Below, piece after piece: positions 33,545 to 42,499 of a stretch of DNA of 64,000 nucleotides. A model generated the notes under the pieces. The model worked only from the letters and a program-made list of their open reading frames with translations, did no database searches and had not been told where the DNA came from. The position numbers and the translations under genes are program-made. The stretch comes from Aeromonas rivipollensis. GTDB taxonomy: Bacteria > Pseudomonadota > Gammaproteobacteria > Enterobacterales > Aeromonadaceae. Location: positions 124,001 to 188,000 of the forward strand of contig NZ_JAAILA010000008.1 of the NCBI RefSeq assembly GCF_010974825.1. The letters are read 5' to 3'. Position 1 is the first letter of the stretch; each line of letters starts with the position of its first letter.

Positions 33545-35039
33545 AAAACTCCGAATCTTCGGCCTCGCCAAAGCCTGAACCCCAGAAGTAAGGGTCTTCT
33601 GTTTCCCGCTCCAGCGAGCCCATGGCCGCGCCGACCAGCAGCGCCGCATTGGCAACTTGAATATCTTCCGGCACCCGCTGCCCATCAGTGATGTAGCTGA
33701 TGGGCAGGGCGTTCTGAATGCATACGTTAATCACCTCACCCAGATTCAGGCTCTCGTCGAGCTTGGTCAGGATGCAGCCGGAGAGCGGAATGCGCCGGAA
33801 GTGATCCACCGCCTCCTGCATCACCCGTCGCTGGGAGGTGGCTGACATGACCAGGTAGCTGCGAATGCGCACCTTGGCATTCTTGACCAGGGTGTCGAGC
33901 TGCTCGGTCAGACGGATATCCCGCTGCCCTACCCCGGCGGTATCGATGAGTACCAGCCGGCGGTGACGGAACTGATAGAGCGCATTGGCCAGCTCCTCGG
34001 CATCCCGTACCTGACGCACCGGGCAACCCATGATGCGACCATAGGTCTGCAGCTGTTCGTGGGCCCCGATCCTGTAGTTGTCCGTGGTGATGAGGGCCAC
34101 CTGCTCGGCGCCATACTTCATGGCAAAACGGGCCGCCAGCTTGGCGATGGTGGTGGTCTTGCCCACCCCGGTCGGCCCGAGCAGCGCCACGGCACCGCCC
34201 TGGCGCAAGATGTCGTCTTCGCTGATCTTGAGCTGGGCCGTCAGTACCTCGGCCAGCTGGGCCATGGCCTGATGGATGGGCATGTCTTCCGGGATAAGTC
34301 CGGCGAGCTGATCGGCGAAGGCATCATCGAACCCCATCTTCTTGAGTTCCTTGATGAGCAGCGCCCGCATCGGCTCGCGGCGCTCCACCTCCTGCCACAT
34401 CAGACCGGAGATCTGGTGCTCCAGCAGCTTGCGGATGCTGGCCATCTCCTTGCGCATCCCCTCCATCTCCTGATCCCGCGGGGCAGGTTGCGCTGCACGG
34501 GGGCCGGGGGCAGGACGTGCCTTCGGCTTGGCAGGCTCGGGGGCCGCGCCCCACTGGCCCTGTTCGGCCAGCGTCCTGGGTGCGCCGTTGGCGGACGCCA
34601 GTCCCGCGGACTGATTGCCGCCAGCGGCCCCATTCCCGGACCATGATGCCGGAGCTGGGGTGCCGTTGCCCGCCCCATTCGCAGGCCATGAACCCTGAGC
34701 GGCGTTGCCGCCCGCCGGATTGGCAGGGTTGAGCTTCTGCTGGCGCGCCAGCAGGGCCGCCAGGGTATCGGCATAGTATTCGTTCTGCTCCTTGGGGGGA
34801 GCCGAGCGCGTCATCTGCTTGCCCGCAGACGAGATATTGACGCTCTCATCGTTCAACTGACGGCGAACCGGCGCATCTTTAGGTCCAGGCACCTGGGACT
34901 GATAATCGACAGCCGCGACTATCTCCACCCCACCGGTGACCTTTTTGTTGGACATGATGACGGCATCCGGCCCGAGCGTCTCCTTGACCTCGGCCAGCGC
35001 CGTTCGCATGTCTTTGGCAAAAAACCGCTTAATCTTCAC
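33537..35039 (-). CDS. flhF: Flagellar placement GTPase FlhF
   Basis: This 500-residue SRP-type GTPase has an N-terminal basic segment ('MKIKRFFAKDMRTALAEVKE'), a low-complexity Ala/Gly/Pro/Asn-rich linker (about residues 95-190), and the NG domain with G1 'LLGPTGVGKTTTIAKLAARF', 'LIDTAGVGQRD' and 'ILTKLDESLNLGEVI'. It marks the pole where the flagellum is built. It lies 16 bases after flhA and overlaps flhG. Confidence 0.95.
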   Translation of the reverse strand: MKIKRFFAKDMRTALAEVKETLGPDAVIMSNKKVTGGVEIVAAVDYQSQVPGPKDAPVRRQLNDESVNISSAGKQMTRSAPPKEQNEYYADTLAALLARQQKLNPANPAGGNAAQGSWPANGAGNGTPAPASWSGNGAAGGNQSAGLASANGAPRTLAEQGQWGAAPEPAKPKARPAPGPRAAQPAPRDQEMEGMRKEMASIRKLLEHQISGLMWQEVERREPMRALLIKELKKMGFDDAFADQLAGLIPEDMPIHQAMAQLAEVLTAQLKISEDDILRQGGAVALLGPTGVGKTTTIAKLAARFAMKYGAEQVALITTDNYRIGAHEQLQTYGRIMGCPVRQVRDAEELANALYQFRHRRLVLIDTAGVGQRDIRLTEQLDTLVKNAKVRIRSYLVMSATSQRRVMQEAVDHFRRIPLSGCILTKLDESLNLGEVINVCIQNALPISYITDGQRVPEDIQVANAALLVGAAMGSLERETEDPYFWGSGFGEAEDSEFYE

Positions 35040-35055
35040 CCGTCATCTCCGCTAA

Positions 35056-37158
35056 CTAGCCCTGTCCCACCGCACTGACGATGCGGATCTGCTTGTCATC
35101 AGGCACTTCCTGATAAGACAGGACGCGTAATCCAGGAATGGCATTCTTGACAAATTTCGCCAGGGTATTGCGCAATATCCCCGATGTCAGAAGCACGGCC
35201 GGCTGGCCTTCCAGTTCTTGTCGTTGAGTGGCTTCCACCAGGGAGCGCTGCATCCGCTCCGCCAGTCCCGGTTCTATACCGGCGCCATCTCCCCCACCTG
35301 CTTGCAGGGATTGATGCAATATGCGTTCCAGTTCTGGTGAAAGGGTGATCACCGGCAGCTCGGGCTCGGGGCCGGCAATCTCCTGCACTATCAACCTGCG
35401 CAGGGCGATACGGCAGGCGGCGGTCAGCACTTCCGGGTCCGGGCTGCGTGGCGCATATTCCACGAGGGTCTGCAGGATAGTGCGCATATCGCGAATTGGC
35501 ACGCCTTCATTGAGGAGATTTTGCAATACCTTGACCAGGTTGCCCATGCTGATCACCTCGGGAACCAGCCCTTCCACCAGCTTGCTCTGATGCTTCCCTA
35601 TCATGTCCAGCAATTGCTGCACCTCGTCGTGACCCAGCAGCAAGGCGGCATGGTTGGAGAGGATCTGGCTCAGGTGGGTGGCCACGACGGTGGCCGCGTC
35701 CACCACTGTATAGCCGAGGGTCTGGGCCTGGGAGACCTGCTCCTTGGCGACCCAGACAGCTTCCAGTCCGAACGCGGGGTCCTGGGTCGCTATGCCCTGG
35801 ATCTGGCCGAACACCTGGCCTGGATTGATGGCCATCTCCTTGTCGTGATAGACGGTGGCCTCGCCGGTACTCACCCCCATCAGGGTGATGCGGTACTGAT
35901 TGGGGGCGAGATCCAGGTTGTCGCGGATATGCACCGCAGGCACCAGGAAGCCGAACTCCTGGGAGAGCTTCTTGCGCACCCCCTTGATCCGGTTGAGCAG
36001 CTCGCCACCCTGGTTCTTGTCCACCAGCGGGATGAGCTGATAGCCCACCTCCAGACCTATGATGTCCACCGGCATCACGTCGTCCCAGCTCAGGTCCTTC
36101 TGCTCCACCGGGGCATCACCTTGGGCCGGCAAGAGTTCACCGCTCGCCACCCTGGCCTTGTTCAGTTTCTCCCGACGCAGCAGCCACCAGGCCCCCACCG
36201 CCGCCACGGCCCCCAGACTCAGGAAGGCCAGGTGCGGCATGCCGGGCACGCTGCCCATCATCAGCAGTATGCCGGCGGAGATCACCAGCGCCTTGGGGTT
36301 CTCGAACAGCTGGCCGAGCACGGCCGTGCCCATGTCCTGATCGGTATTTTGACGGGTGACTATGATGGCAGCGGCGATGGAGAGCAGCAGTGAGGGTATC
36401 TGGGCCACCAGGCCGTCACCTATGGCGAGCAGGGTGTAGATCTCGGCCGCTTCACCGAAGCTGAGCTGGTGCTGCATCATGCCGATGATGAAGCCACCGA
36501 TGATGTTGATGAAGAGGATCATGATGCCGGCGACGGCATCCCCCTTCACGAATTTGGAGGCACCGTCCATGGAGCCGTAGAAGTCGGCTTCCTGGGTCAC
36601 GTCCTGACGGCGCTTCTTGGCCTCTTCCTGGTTGATGAGACCGGCGTTCAGGTCCGCATCTATGGCCATCTGCTTGCCGGGCATGGCATCCAGGGTGAAG
36701 CGGGCGCTCACCTCGGAGATCCGGCCCGCACCCTTGGTGACCACCACGAAGTTGATGATCACCAGGATCATGAAGACGATGATGCCCACCGCATAGTTGC
36801 CACCGATCACCACGTTGCCGAAGGCCTCGATCACATGGCCCGCCGCCGCGCTGCCGTTGTGGCCTTCCAGCAGCACCACCCGGGTGGAAGCGACGTTGAG
36901 CGCTAGCCGCAGCAGGGTCGCTATCAGCAGGACTGTGGGGAAGGCGGCAAACTCCAGCGGCCGACGGGTATAGACGGCCACCAGCAGCACCACTATGGAG
37001 AGGGCGATGTTGAAGGAGAAGAGGATATCCAGCATCAGGGGCGGTATGGGGAGTACCACCATGCCGAGAGAGGCGAGCACCAGCAGCGGGGTCCCTATCC
37101 CCTTGCTGAGCAACCATCTGTACTCTTTGAAGCGGCTCACTCCAGCCTTGAATCCCAT
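35056..37158 (-). CDS. flhA: Flagellar export gate protein FlhA
   Basis: This 700-residue protein has an N-terminal membrane half with eight helices ('FNIALSIVVLLVAVYTRRPL', 'LLRLALNVASTRVVLL') and a cytoplasmic half that forms the export ring (conserved FHIPEP-like region near 'MPGKQMAIDADLNAGLINQE'). It opens the gate for flagellar substrates. The ATG at 37158 fits family length and is chosen over a TTG at 37200. A sigma-54 promoter lies just upstream. Confidence 0.96.
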   Translation of the reverse strand: MGFKAGVSRFKEYRWLLSKGIGTPLLVLASLGMVVLPIPPLMLDILFSFNIALSIVVLLVAVYTRRPLEFAAFPTVLLIATLLRLALNVASTRVVLLEGHNGSAAAGHVIEAFGNVVIGGNYAVGIIVFMILVIINFVVVTKGAGRISEVSARFTLDAMPGKQMAIDADLNAGLINQEEAKKRRQDVTQEADFYGSMDGASKFVKGDAVAGIMILFINIIGGFIIGMMQHQLSFGEAAEIYTLLAIGDGLVAQIPSLLLSIAAAIIVTRQNTDQDMGTAVLGQLFENPKALVISAGILLMMGSVPGMPHLAFLSLGAVAAVGAWWLLRREKLNKARVASGELLPAQGDAPVEQKDLSWDDVMPVDIIGLEVGYQLIPLVDKNQGGELLNRIKGVRKKLSQEFGFLVPAVHIRDNLDLAPNQYRITLMGVSTGEATVYHDKEMAINPGQVFGQIQGIATQDPAFGLEAVWVAKEQVSQAQTLGYTVVDAATVVATHLSQILSNHAALLLGHDEVQQLLDMIGKHQSKLVEGLVPEVISMGNLVKVLQNLLNEGVPIRDMRTILQTLVEYAPRSPDPEVLTAACRIALRRLIVQEIAGPEPELPVITLSPELERILHQSLQAGGGDGAGIEPGLAERMQRSLVEATQRQELEGQPAVLLTSGILRNTLAKFVKNAIPGLRVLSYQEVPDDKQIRIVSAVGQG

Positions 37159-37195
37159 CGTTCTTCTCGATTTACAACTGCCGATGCCGAATGAA

Positions 37196-37211
37196 AGCAA
37201 ATATCAAGCCA
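37196..37211 (-). promoter_or_regulatory. Sigma-54 promoter of the flhA operon
   Basis: On the minus strand TGGCTT-GATAT-TTGCT matches the -24/-12 pattern TGGC-N8-TTGCT. It lies about 40 bases before the flhA ATG and would drive flhA-flhF-flhG-fliA and possibly the chemotaxis genes. Confidence 0.75.
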
Positions 37212-37320
37212 ATTACTCAACTCATTGATCTATTGGAATTTTATTTTGATGCTGTCAGAAGTCCGTCGGAGGACACGTTCGGGTAGCTTGATGGCAAACA
37301 GGGCGGAGTGCGGGGGTTCT

Positions 37321-37500
37321 TAGGATATTCCGGCGGAACATGGTGGACAGCTCTCTGGCGGCGGAGACAGCCAACGCCTCAGAGCACAGACTGCTTGCAA
37401 TAGTCCGGCGGCATAGTGGACAGACCTTGGTGGCGGAGACGGCCAACGCCTCCCAAAACACCGGGCTACTTGCGATATTCCGGTGGAATGGGCAGATCCT
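37321..37500 (-). repeat. Tandem copies of the flhB 3' end (75-bp unit)
   Basis: Three units begin at equivalent positions 75 bases apart (TATTCC or TAGTCC near 37326, 37401 and 37476). The innermost is the true end of flhB (LPIPPEYRK). The second reads LSTMPPDYCKQ in the flhB frame and the third keeps PPEY. The second half of each unit carries the conserved stretch encoding EALAVSA. The remaining 120 bases up to the flhA promoter hold nothing else I recognise. Confidence 0.85.
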
Positions 37501-38596
37501 TGGCGACCGGGGTCGGGCGGCGGCCACGGCCACGGCGGAACTTCTTGAGCTGATAGACATAGGCCAGCACCTGGGCCACGGCGGCAAAGAGCCCCTCGGG
37601 GATCTCCTGGCCAATCTCGGTGGCGTGGTAGATGGCCCGGGTCAGGGGCGGCGAGGACATCACCGGGATATCGTACTCCCGCGCTATCTCCCTGATCTTC
37701 ATCGCCACCTCGTCCACCCCCTTGGCCAGCACCTTGGGGGCGGCGCCTGGCTTGCCCGCGTCGTACTTCAGGGCCACGGAGTAGTGGGTCGGGTTGGTGA
37801 TGATGACGTCCGCCTTGGGCACATCCCCCATCATGCGGCGCATCGCCATCTGCATCTGCAACTGGCGGATCTTGCCCTTTACCTCGGGCTTGCCCTCACT
37901 GTCCCTGAACTCGTCCTTGATCTCCTGCTTGGTCATCTTGAGCTGGCGATTGTGGTTCCAGGTCTGGAAGGGCACGTCTATGGCGACTATGGGGATCAGG
38001 GCGCAGCAGAGGATGATCAGCATCCACAGCAGCAGGTCCAGGGCGTCTATGATGCCGCCGGGGAAGCCCTCGAGGGAGAGATTGAGCAGGTGATTGAACT
38101 GGCTAGACAGCATCCACCAGGCGAACAGGCTGATGAACACCACTTTGGCGATGGACTTGACGAGCTCCACCAGGGACTGCACCCCGAACATCCTCTTCAA
38201 ACCACTCAAGGGGCTCAGCTTGCTCCACTTAGGCAGCATGGCCTCGGAGGAGAAGTTCATCCCCCCCAGCAGGGTGTTGCCCACGAAGGCGGCTATGGTC
38301 ACCAGCAGGAACAGCAGGCCGAGGGGCTGCAGCAACTCCCACAGCAGGGTGGGCAGCATGACCCCCATGGCGTTGGGATCGAACGCCTGATCCCGGTCCA
38401 GGGTAAAGCCCATGGTGAGTACCTTGACCATGGCGCCAGCCAGGCTCTCCTTGATCATCAGCAAGCCAAACACGGTCGCCAGCAGGACGCTGGCGGTACC
38501 CAGCTCCTTGGAACGTGCAATCTGCCCTTTTTCCCGGGCCTGTTGCAGTCGTTTGCCCGTGGGTTGTTCTGTGCGTTCCTGATCGGTATCAGCCAT
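37466..38596 (-). CDS. flhB: Flagellar export switch protein FlhB
   Basis: This 376-residue protein has four membrane helices in the first 215 residues and a cytoplasmic domain with the self-cleavage site in 'IITNPTHYSVALKY' (NPTH). It switches export from hook to filament substrates. The start MADTDQERTEQPTGKR is family-typical. Its first bases and the end of fliR are duplicated as a unit just upstream, and its own last codons are duplicated downstream. Confidence 0.96.
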   Translation of the reverse strand: MADTDQERTEQPTGKRLQQAREKGQIARSKELGTASVLLATVFGLLMIKESLAGAMVKVLTMGFTLDRDQAFDPNAMGVMLPTLLWELLQPLGLLFLLVTIAAFVGNTLLGGMNFSSEAMLPKWSKLSPLSGLKRMFGVQSLVELVKSIAKVVFISLFAWWMLSSQFNHLLNLSLEGFPGGIIDALDLLLWMLIILCCALIPIVAIDVPFQTWNHNRQLKMTKQEIKDEFRDSEGKPEVKGKIRQLQMQMAMRRMMGDVPKADVIITNPTHYSVALKYDAGKPGAAPKVLAKGVDEVAMKIREIAREYDIPVMSSPPLTRAIYHATEIGQEIPEGLFAAVAQVLAYVYQLKKFRRGRGRRPTPVAKDLPIPPEYRK

Positions 38597-38693
38597 GCTG
38601 GCCTCTCAGGCACATCAAGTCGCCATGGCGAGCTAACCCCCACGCGCAGCAGACGGGGAGATAATCGGTACTTTTCAGCCCGGTATCAGCCAT
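38589..38693 (-). CDS. Junction mini-ORF between fliR and flhB (34 aa)
   Basis: It starts MADTGLKST (FlhB starts MADTDQERT) and ends CLRGQHG (FliR ends CLGGQNG). It overlaps the fliR stop by eight bases (ATGGCTGA) and the flhB start by the same eight bases. It is therefore a complete copy of the fliR/flhB junction, placed between the two genes. The period between the two ATGs is 97 bases. It is probably a coupling relay and not a functional peptide. Confidence 0.5.
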   Translation of the reverse strand: MADTGLKSTDYLPVCCAWGLARHGDLMCLRGQHG

Positions 38694-39483
38694 TTTGGCC
38701 CCCCAGGCACTGGACCTGGATAAGCTCGCAGCTGGTCTCCTGCACCCGCTCCCAGAGGGAGTCAAAGTGCCCCATGAAGCCGCCTATGGTGAGCCAGAGG
38801 ATGAACAGGCCCGACATCATGCTGACCGCGAAGCCGATGCTGAAGATGTTGAGCTGGGGGGCCGCCCGGGTCATGACCCCGAACGCGAAGTTGATGAGCA
38901 GCAGGGCAATGATGGCCGACAGCGCCATCACCAGGGAGGCCTGATACATGACCCCTAGGAAGCTTACCAGGCTGCGGATGGCGGGCAGGCTGAGCCCGCT
39001 GTCCGAGACCGGCAGGGTCTCGAAGCTCAGCACCACCATCCTGATCATCAGGAGGTGGCCGTCCACCGCCAGAAACACCAGGGTCGCCAGCATCAGGTAG
39101 AACTGACCCACCACGGGGGCCGACTGGCCGTTCATGGGGTCCACCAGGGTGGCGAAGCCCAGGCTGGTCTGCATGGCGATGATCTGGCCCGCCATCACGA
39201 AGCTTTCCAGCAGAAACTGGGTCATGAGGCCGAGCGCTATGCCGATGAGCAGCTGCTGCCCCAGCACCAGGAAGCTGCCGACGGAGAACAGCTCCACCTT
39301 GGGCATGGGGGGCAGCAGGGGGGCGATGATGAAGGTGATGGCGAGCGCCAGCCCCATGCGAACGTTCGCAGGAGCCAGCCGGCTGCCGAACACCGCCATC
39401 ACCATCAGCAGGCTGCTCACCCGGGCAAGGGGCCAGAGCACGGACGCCAGCCACTCCATGATCACCGCAGTGGTATAGCTCAT
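38686..39483 (-). CDS. fliR: Flagellar export gate protein FliR
   Basis: This 265-residue membrane protein has about six helices, with 'LALAITFIIAPLLPPMPKVE' and 'MTQFLLESFVMAGQIIAMQT' among the conserved segments. It is part of the FliPQR export gate. The start MSYTTAVIMEWLASVLWPLA overlaps the stop of a 24-codon mini-ORF. Its stop overlaps the junction mini-ORF before flhB. Confidence 0.95.
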   Translation of the reverse strand: MSYTTAVIMEWLASVLWPLARVSSLLMVMAVFGSRLAPANVRMGLALAITFIIAPLLPPMPKVELFSVGSFLVLGQQLLIGIALGLMTQFLLESFVMAGQIIAMQTSLGFATLVDPMNGQSAPVVGQFYLMLATLVFLAVDGHLLMIRMVVLSFETLPVSDSGLSLPAIRSLVSFLGVMYQASLVMALSAIIALLLINFAFGVMTRAAPQLNIFSIGFAVSMMSGLFILWLTIGGFMGHFDSLWERVQETSCELIQVQCLGGQNG

Positions 39484-39554
39484 GCCGCCGCTACCGAAGC
39501 CGTGGGACTGATGGTCATCGGCAGCCTGATGGTCGCTAATGCCGACACGGGCAT
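39480..39554 (-). CDS. Possible coupling mini-ORF between fliQ and fliR (24 aa)
   Basis: Its ATG overlaps the fliQ stop by one base (TGATG) and its TGA overlaps the fliR start (ATGA). It begins MPVSALATIRLP and ends ASVAAA. Unlike the other junction mini-ORFs it shows no clear similarity to its neighbours, so it may be an old diverged copy or a chance frame. Confidence 0.35.
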   Translation of the reverse strand: MPVSALATIRLPMTISPTASVAAA

Positions 39555-39823
39555 CAGCCGACCACCTCGGGGATCTGGCTCACCATCAGCTGGAAGAAGT
39601 CCATCAGGCTCTGCAGGCCCCAGTGGGCGCCTGCCCCCAGGGCCAGCAGGGTGACGACGAGACGGGGCAGGAAGCTCAGGGTCTGTTCGTTGATGGAGGT
39701 GGCGGCCTGGAAGATGGCGACGACCAGCCCCACCATCAGGCTCGGCAGGATAACGGCGCACACCATTATGGTCACCAGCCAGAGCGCCTCACGGAATACG
39801 TCGACGAAGGTTTCCGGACTCAT
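39554..39823 (-). CDS. fliQ: Flagellar export gate protein FliQ
   Basis: This 89-residue protein with two membrane helices reads 'MSPETFVDVFREALWLVTIM' and 'GLVVAIFQAATSINEQTLSF', the usual FliQ signature. It forms the gate with FliP and FliR. GGAG precedes the start at good distance. The stop leads directly into a short mini-ORF before fliR. Confidence 0.95.
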   Translation of the reverse strand: MSPETFVDVFREALWLVTIMVCAVILPSLMVGLVVAIFQAATSINEQTLSFLPRLVVTLLALGAGAHWGLQSLMDFFQLMVSQIPEVVG

Positions 39824-39850
39824 CTTATCGGCTCCTTTCCATTGACCGGC

Positions 39851-40606
39851 TTATCCCGCCCCCAGCCCGAAACTGGTCGCGAGCGACCCCAGGATCAGGT
39901 TCCAGCCGTCCACCATGACGAACAGCATCAGCTTGAACGGCAGGGAGACCAGCATGGGAGAAAGCATCATCATACCCATGGCCATCAGTATGCTCGCCAC
40001 CACCAGATCTATGACCAGGAAGGGTAGAAACAGCATGAAGCCTATCTGGAAGGCGGTTTTGAGCTCGCTGGTGACGAAGGCCGGGATCAGCACCCGCAGC
40101 GGCACATCCGCCGGCTCGGCCACCTGCACGTTCGCTATCTCCATGAAGGTGTTGAGATCCTTGATCCGGGTCTGGGCCAGCATGAACTGGTGGATGGGCA
40201 GCTCGGCCTTCTCCAGCGCCTCCTTGGGCCCTATGGTCTCCGCCAAATAGGGCTGCAATGCCTCTTCGTTGATGCGATCCAGCACCGGCGACATGATGAA
40301 GAAGGACATGAAGAGGGCGATGCCGATCAGCACCTGGTTGGATGGGCTCTGCTGCAGGCCTATGGCCTGTCTGAGGATCCCGAGCACCACTATGATCCGG
40401 GTGAAGGAGGTCATCATGATGACAATGGCAGGCAGGAAGGAGAGCGCGGTCATCAGCGCCAGCACCTGCAGGGTCAGGCTGTACTCCTGACTGCCATCCG
40501 CCATGGTCTTGACGGTCAGTGCCGACATGCCGTCCTGGGCCATCGCCAGGGGCGACAGCAGCACGGACAGCAGGCCCAGGCACCCGATCCAGTTAACTTT
40601 TTTCAT
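39851..40606 (-). CDS. fliP: Flagellar export gate protein FliP
   Basis: This 251-residue protein has a signal sequence and four membrane helices. Signatures are '[20 protein letters not shown]', '[18 protein letters not shown]' and '[20 protein letters not shown]'. It overlaps the end of fliO by 14 bases. Confidence 0.96.
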   Translation of the reverse strand: MKKVNWIGCLGLLSVLLSPLAMAQDGMSALTVKTMADGSQEYSLTLQVLALMTALSFLPAIVIMMTSFTRIIVVLGILRQAIGLQQSPSNQVLIGIALFMSFFIMSPVLDRINEEALQPYLAETIGPKEALEKAELPIHQFMLAQTRIKDLNTFMEIANVQVAEPADVPLRVLIPAFVTSELKTAFQIGFMLFLPFLVIDLVVASILMAMGMMMLSPMLVSLPFKLMLFVMVDGWNLILGSLATSFGLGAG

Positions 40607-40976
40607 GCTTGCCCATCAATTTGCCGAGCTGCTGGGAGAAGGCCTGGGGCTGACGCTCGTCCAGTGGCTCTTCCAGGCGATAGAGGAAGTTGACCTGCTG
40701 CGGCGTCACCCCGATGAGCAGCTGTTGCTCGCCCACCTTGACCACCATCAGCTTCTCCTTGTACCCGAGCGGCAGGGTGGCGATGACCTTCATCTGGCCG
40801 CCCCCCATCACCTGGGTGAGCTTGCTCTTCTTGAGCAGGAAGCCCAGCACCAGGATGAGGCCGATCACCATCAGGCTGGAGAGCAGCCAGGAGGTGATGC
40901 TGGGGGGAGTGGCGCCAGCCCCCGGGTTGGCCAGTGCGGGGACGGCGAACAACAACAGGGCGATGGCACGAATCAT
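40593..40976 (-). CDS. fliO: Flagellar biosynthesis protein FliO
   Basis: This 127-residue protein has an N-terminal signal or anchor, one membrane helix ('[20 protein letters not shown]') and a small cytoplasmic domain ('[20 protein letters not shown]'). FliO assists assembly of the FliP ring. It overlaps fliN by ATGA and fliP by 14 bases. Confidence 0.92.
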   Translation of the reverse strand: MIRAIALLLFAVPALANPGAGATPPSITSWLLSSLMVIGLILVLGFLLKKSKLTQVMGGGQMKVIATLPLGYKEKLMVVKVGEQQLLIGVTPQQVNFLYRLEEPLDERQPQAFSQQLGKLMGKHEKS

Positions 40977-41374
40977 TTGAGCTTCTTGATCCGTTCTATC
41001 TGGCTGATGACATCGGTCAAACGGATGCCGAACTTGTCGTTCACCACCACCACCTCGCCGTGGGCGATCAGGGTGCCGTTGACCAGCACGTCCAGGGGCT
41101 CGCCCGCCACCCGATCCAGCTCCACGACAGAGCCCTGATTCAGCTGCAGCAGGTTGCGAATGCTGATCTGGCTGCGGCCCACTTCCATGGCGATGGTCAC
41201 CGGAATATCCAGAATGGTGTCCAGCTTGCGCCGCTCCTCGGCACTGATGGGGGCGTCGTCTCTCAGCTCCTCCAGGGGGGCGGGCTTGGCCTCGGCCGTT
41301 ACCTGCTCTTCCAGCGCGGCAGCCCAGGCGTCAGCCATCAGATCCTGCTCGTCATCGGTTCCGCTCATCTTCAA
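40973..41374 (-). CDS. fliN: Flagellar motor switch protein FliN
   Basis: This 133-residue protein has a C-terminal SpoA domain ('LDIPVTIAMEVGRSQISIRN', 'LNQGSVVELDRVAGEPLDVL', 'IAHGEVVVVNDKFGIRLTDV'). It forms the lower C-ring with FliM and FliG. The first 50 residues are acidic, with no known fold. Confidence 0.96.
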   Translation of the reverse strand: MKMSGTDDEQDLMADAWAAALEEQVTAEAKPAPLEELRDDAPISAEERRKLDTILDIPVTIAMEVGRSQISIRNLLQLNQGSVVELDRVAGEPLDVLVNGTLIAHGEVVVVNDKFGIRLTDVISQIERIKKLK

Positions 41375-41418
41375 TTCCTCATGCTGCTTCGTGACCCAGG
41401 TCGCAGGCGACGGGTCTA

Positions 41419-42489
41419 TTAGGGCTGTTTATCGGCGATGCTGCGTTCGAGCTCTTCCAGCTCGGCCTCGCCATCGATGCGCACGCCCCCCCGGGTCACC
41501 AGATGCATCTCTGTCTTGACTCCGTCAGGGCGCTTGATTTTGTCCACTATCTTGAGCGCCACGTTCTCCTTGGTGCGCCCCATCTTGGCGTGGAAGGTGG
41601 GCAGGTCCTCCACGAAGACCAGCAGGTTCTCCGGCATCTCCACCGGTATGATGTCGCCGGGTTGCAGCTCCATCAGCTCGCGTAGGGTCAGCTCTGTCTC
41701 CAGCAGCTTGGCCTTGAGCTCCACCTTGACGTCCATGATCTCGTCGCGCAGGGCCTTGCTCCAGCGCACGTCGGTGTCGCCCTTGTCACTCTGCACCCCG
41801 GCATCCAGCAGCTCGCGGATGGGTTCGAGCATGGAGTAGGGCATGGCCACGTGGAAGTCGCCGCCGCCGCCATCCAGCTCGATGTGGAAGGAGCTCACGA
41901 CGATCACCTCGGTGGGGCTGACGATGTTCGCCATGGCCGGGTTCACTTCCGAGTCGAGGTATTCGAAGCCGACGTCCATCACCGGCGCCCAGGCATCCTT
42001 GTAGTCCTCGAACACCAGCTTGAGCAGCATCTGGATGATGCGCCGCTCGGTGGGGGTGAACTCGCGCCCCTCGATCTTGGCGTGGTAGCGGCCGTCGCCG
42101 CCGAAGAAGTTCTCCACCAGAATGAAGACGAGACGCGCCTCCATGGTGATGAGCGCCGTCCCCTTGAGGGGGCGGAAGCGCACCATGTTCAGGCTGGTCG
42201 GCACGAACAGGGTGTGCACGTATTCGCCGAACTTGAGCATCTGCACGCCGTTGATCGACACCTCGGCGGTGCGTCGCATCATGTTGAACAGGCTGATGCG
42301 CATGTGACGGGCGAACCGCTCGTTCACCAGCTCCAGGGTCGGCATGCGGCCACGGACGATGCGGTCCTGGGAGGAGAAGTCAAACTGGGCGATACCGGGA
42401 TCCCCGGCCGCCCCTAGCTCTTCCTCTTCGACATCATCGACACCGTGCAGCAGGGCATCAATTTCGTCCTGACTTAACAGATCGCTCAC
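41419..42489 (-). CDS. fliM: Flagellar motor switch protein FliM
   Basis: This 356-residue protein has the N-terminal CheY-binding peptide 'LSQDEIDALLHGVDD', a middle CheC-like domain, and a C-terminal SpoA domain. Binding of CheY-P changes rotation direction. The start lies 10 bases after fliL. Confidence 0.96.
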   Translation of the reverse strand: MSDLLSQDEIDALLHGVDDVEEEELGAAGDPGIAQFDFSSQDRIVRGRMPTLELVNERFARHMRISLFNMMRRTAEVSINGVQMLKFGEYVHTLFVPTSLNMVRFRPLKGTALITMEARLVFILVENFFGGDGRYHAKIEGREFTPTERRIIQMLLKLVFEDYKDAWAPVMDVGFEYLDSEVNPAMANIVSPTEVIVVSSFHIELDGGGGDFHVAMPYSMLEPIRELLDAGVQSDKGDTDVRWSKALRDEIMDVKVELKAKLLETELTLRELMELQPGDIIPVEMPENLLVFVEDLPTFHAKMGRTKENVALKIVDKIKRPDGVKTEMHLVTRGGVRIDGEAELEELERSIADKQP

Positions 42490-42499
42490 GCTTCACCTT

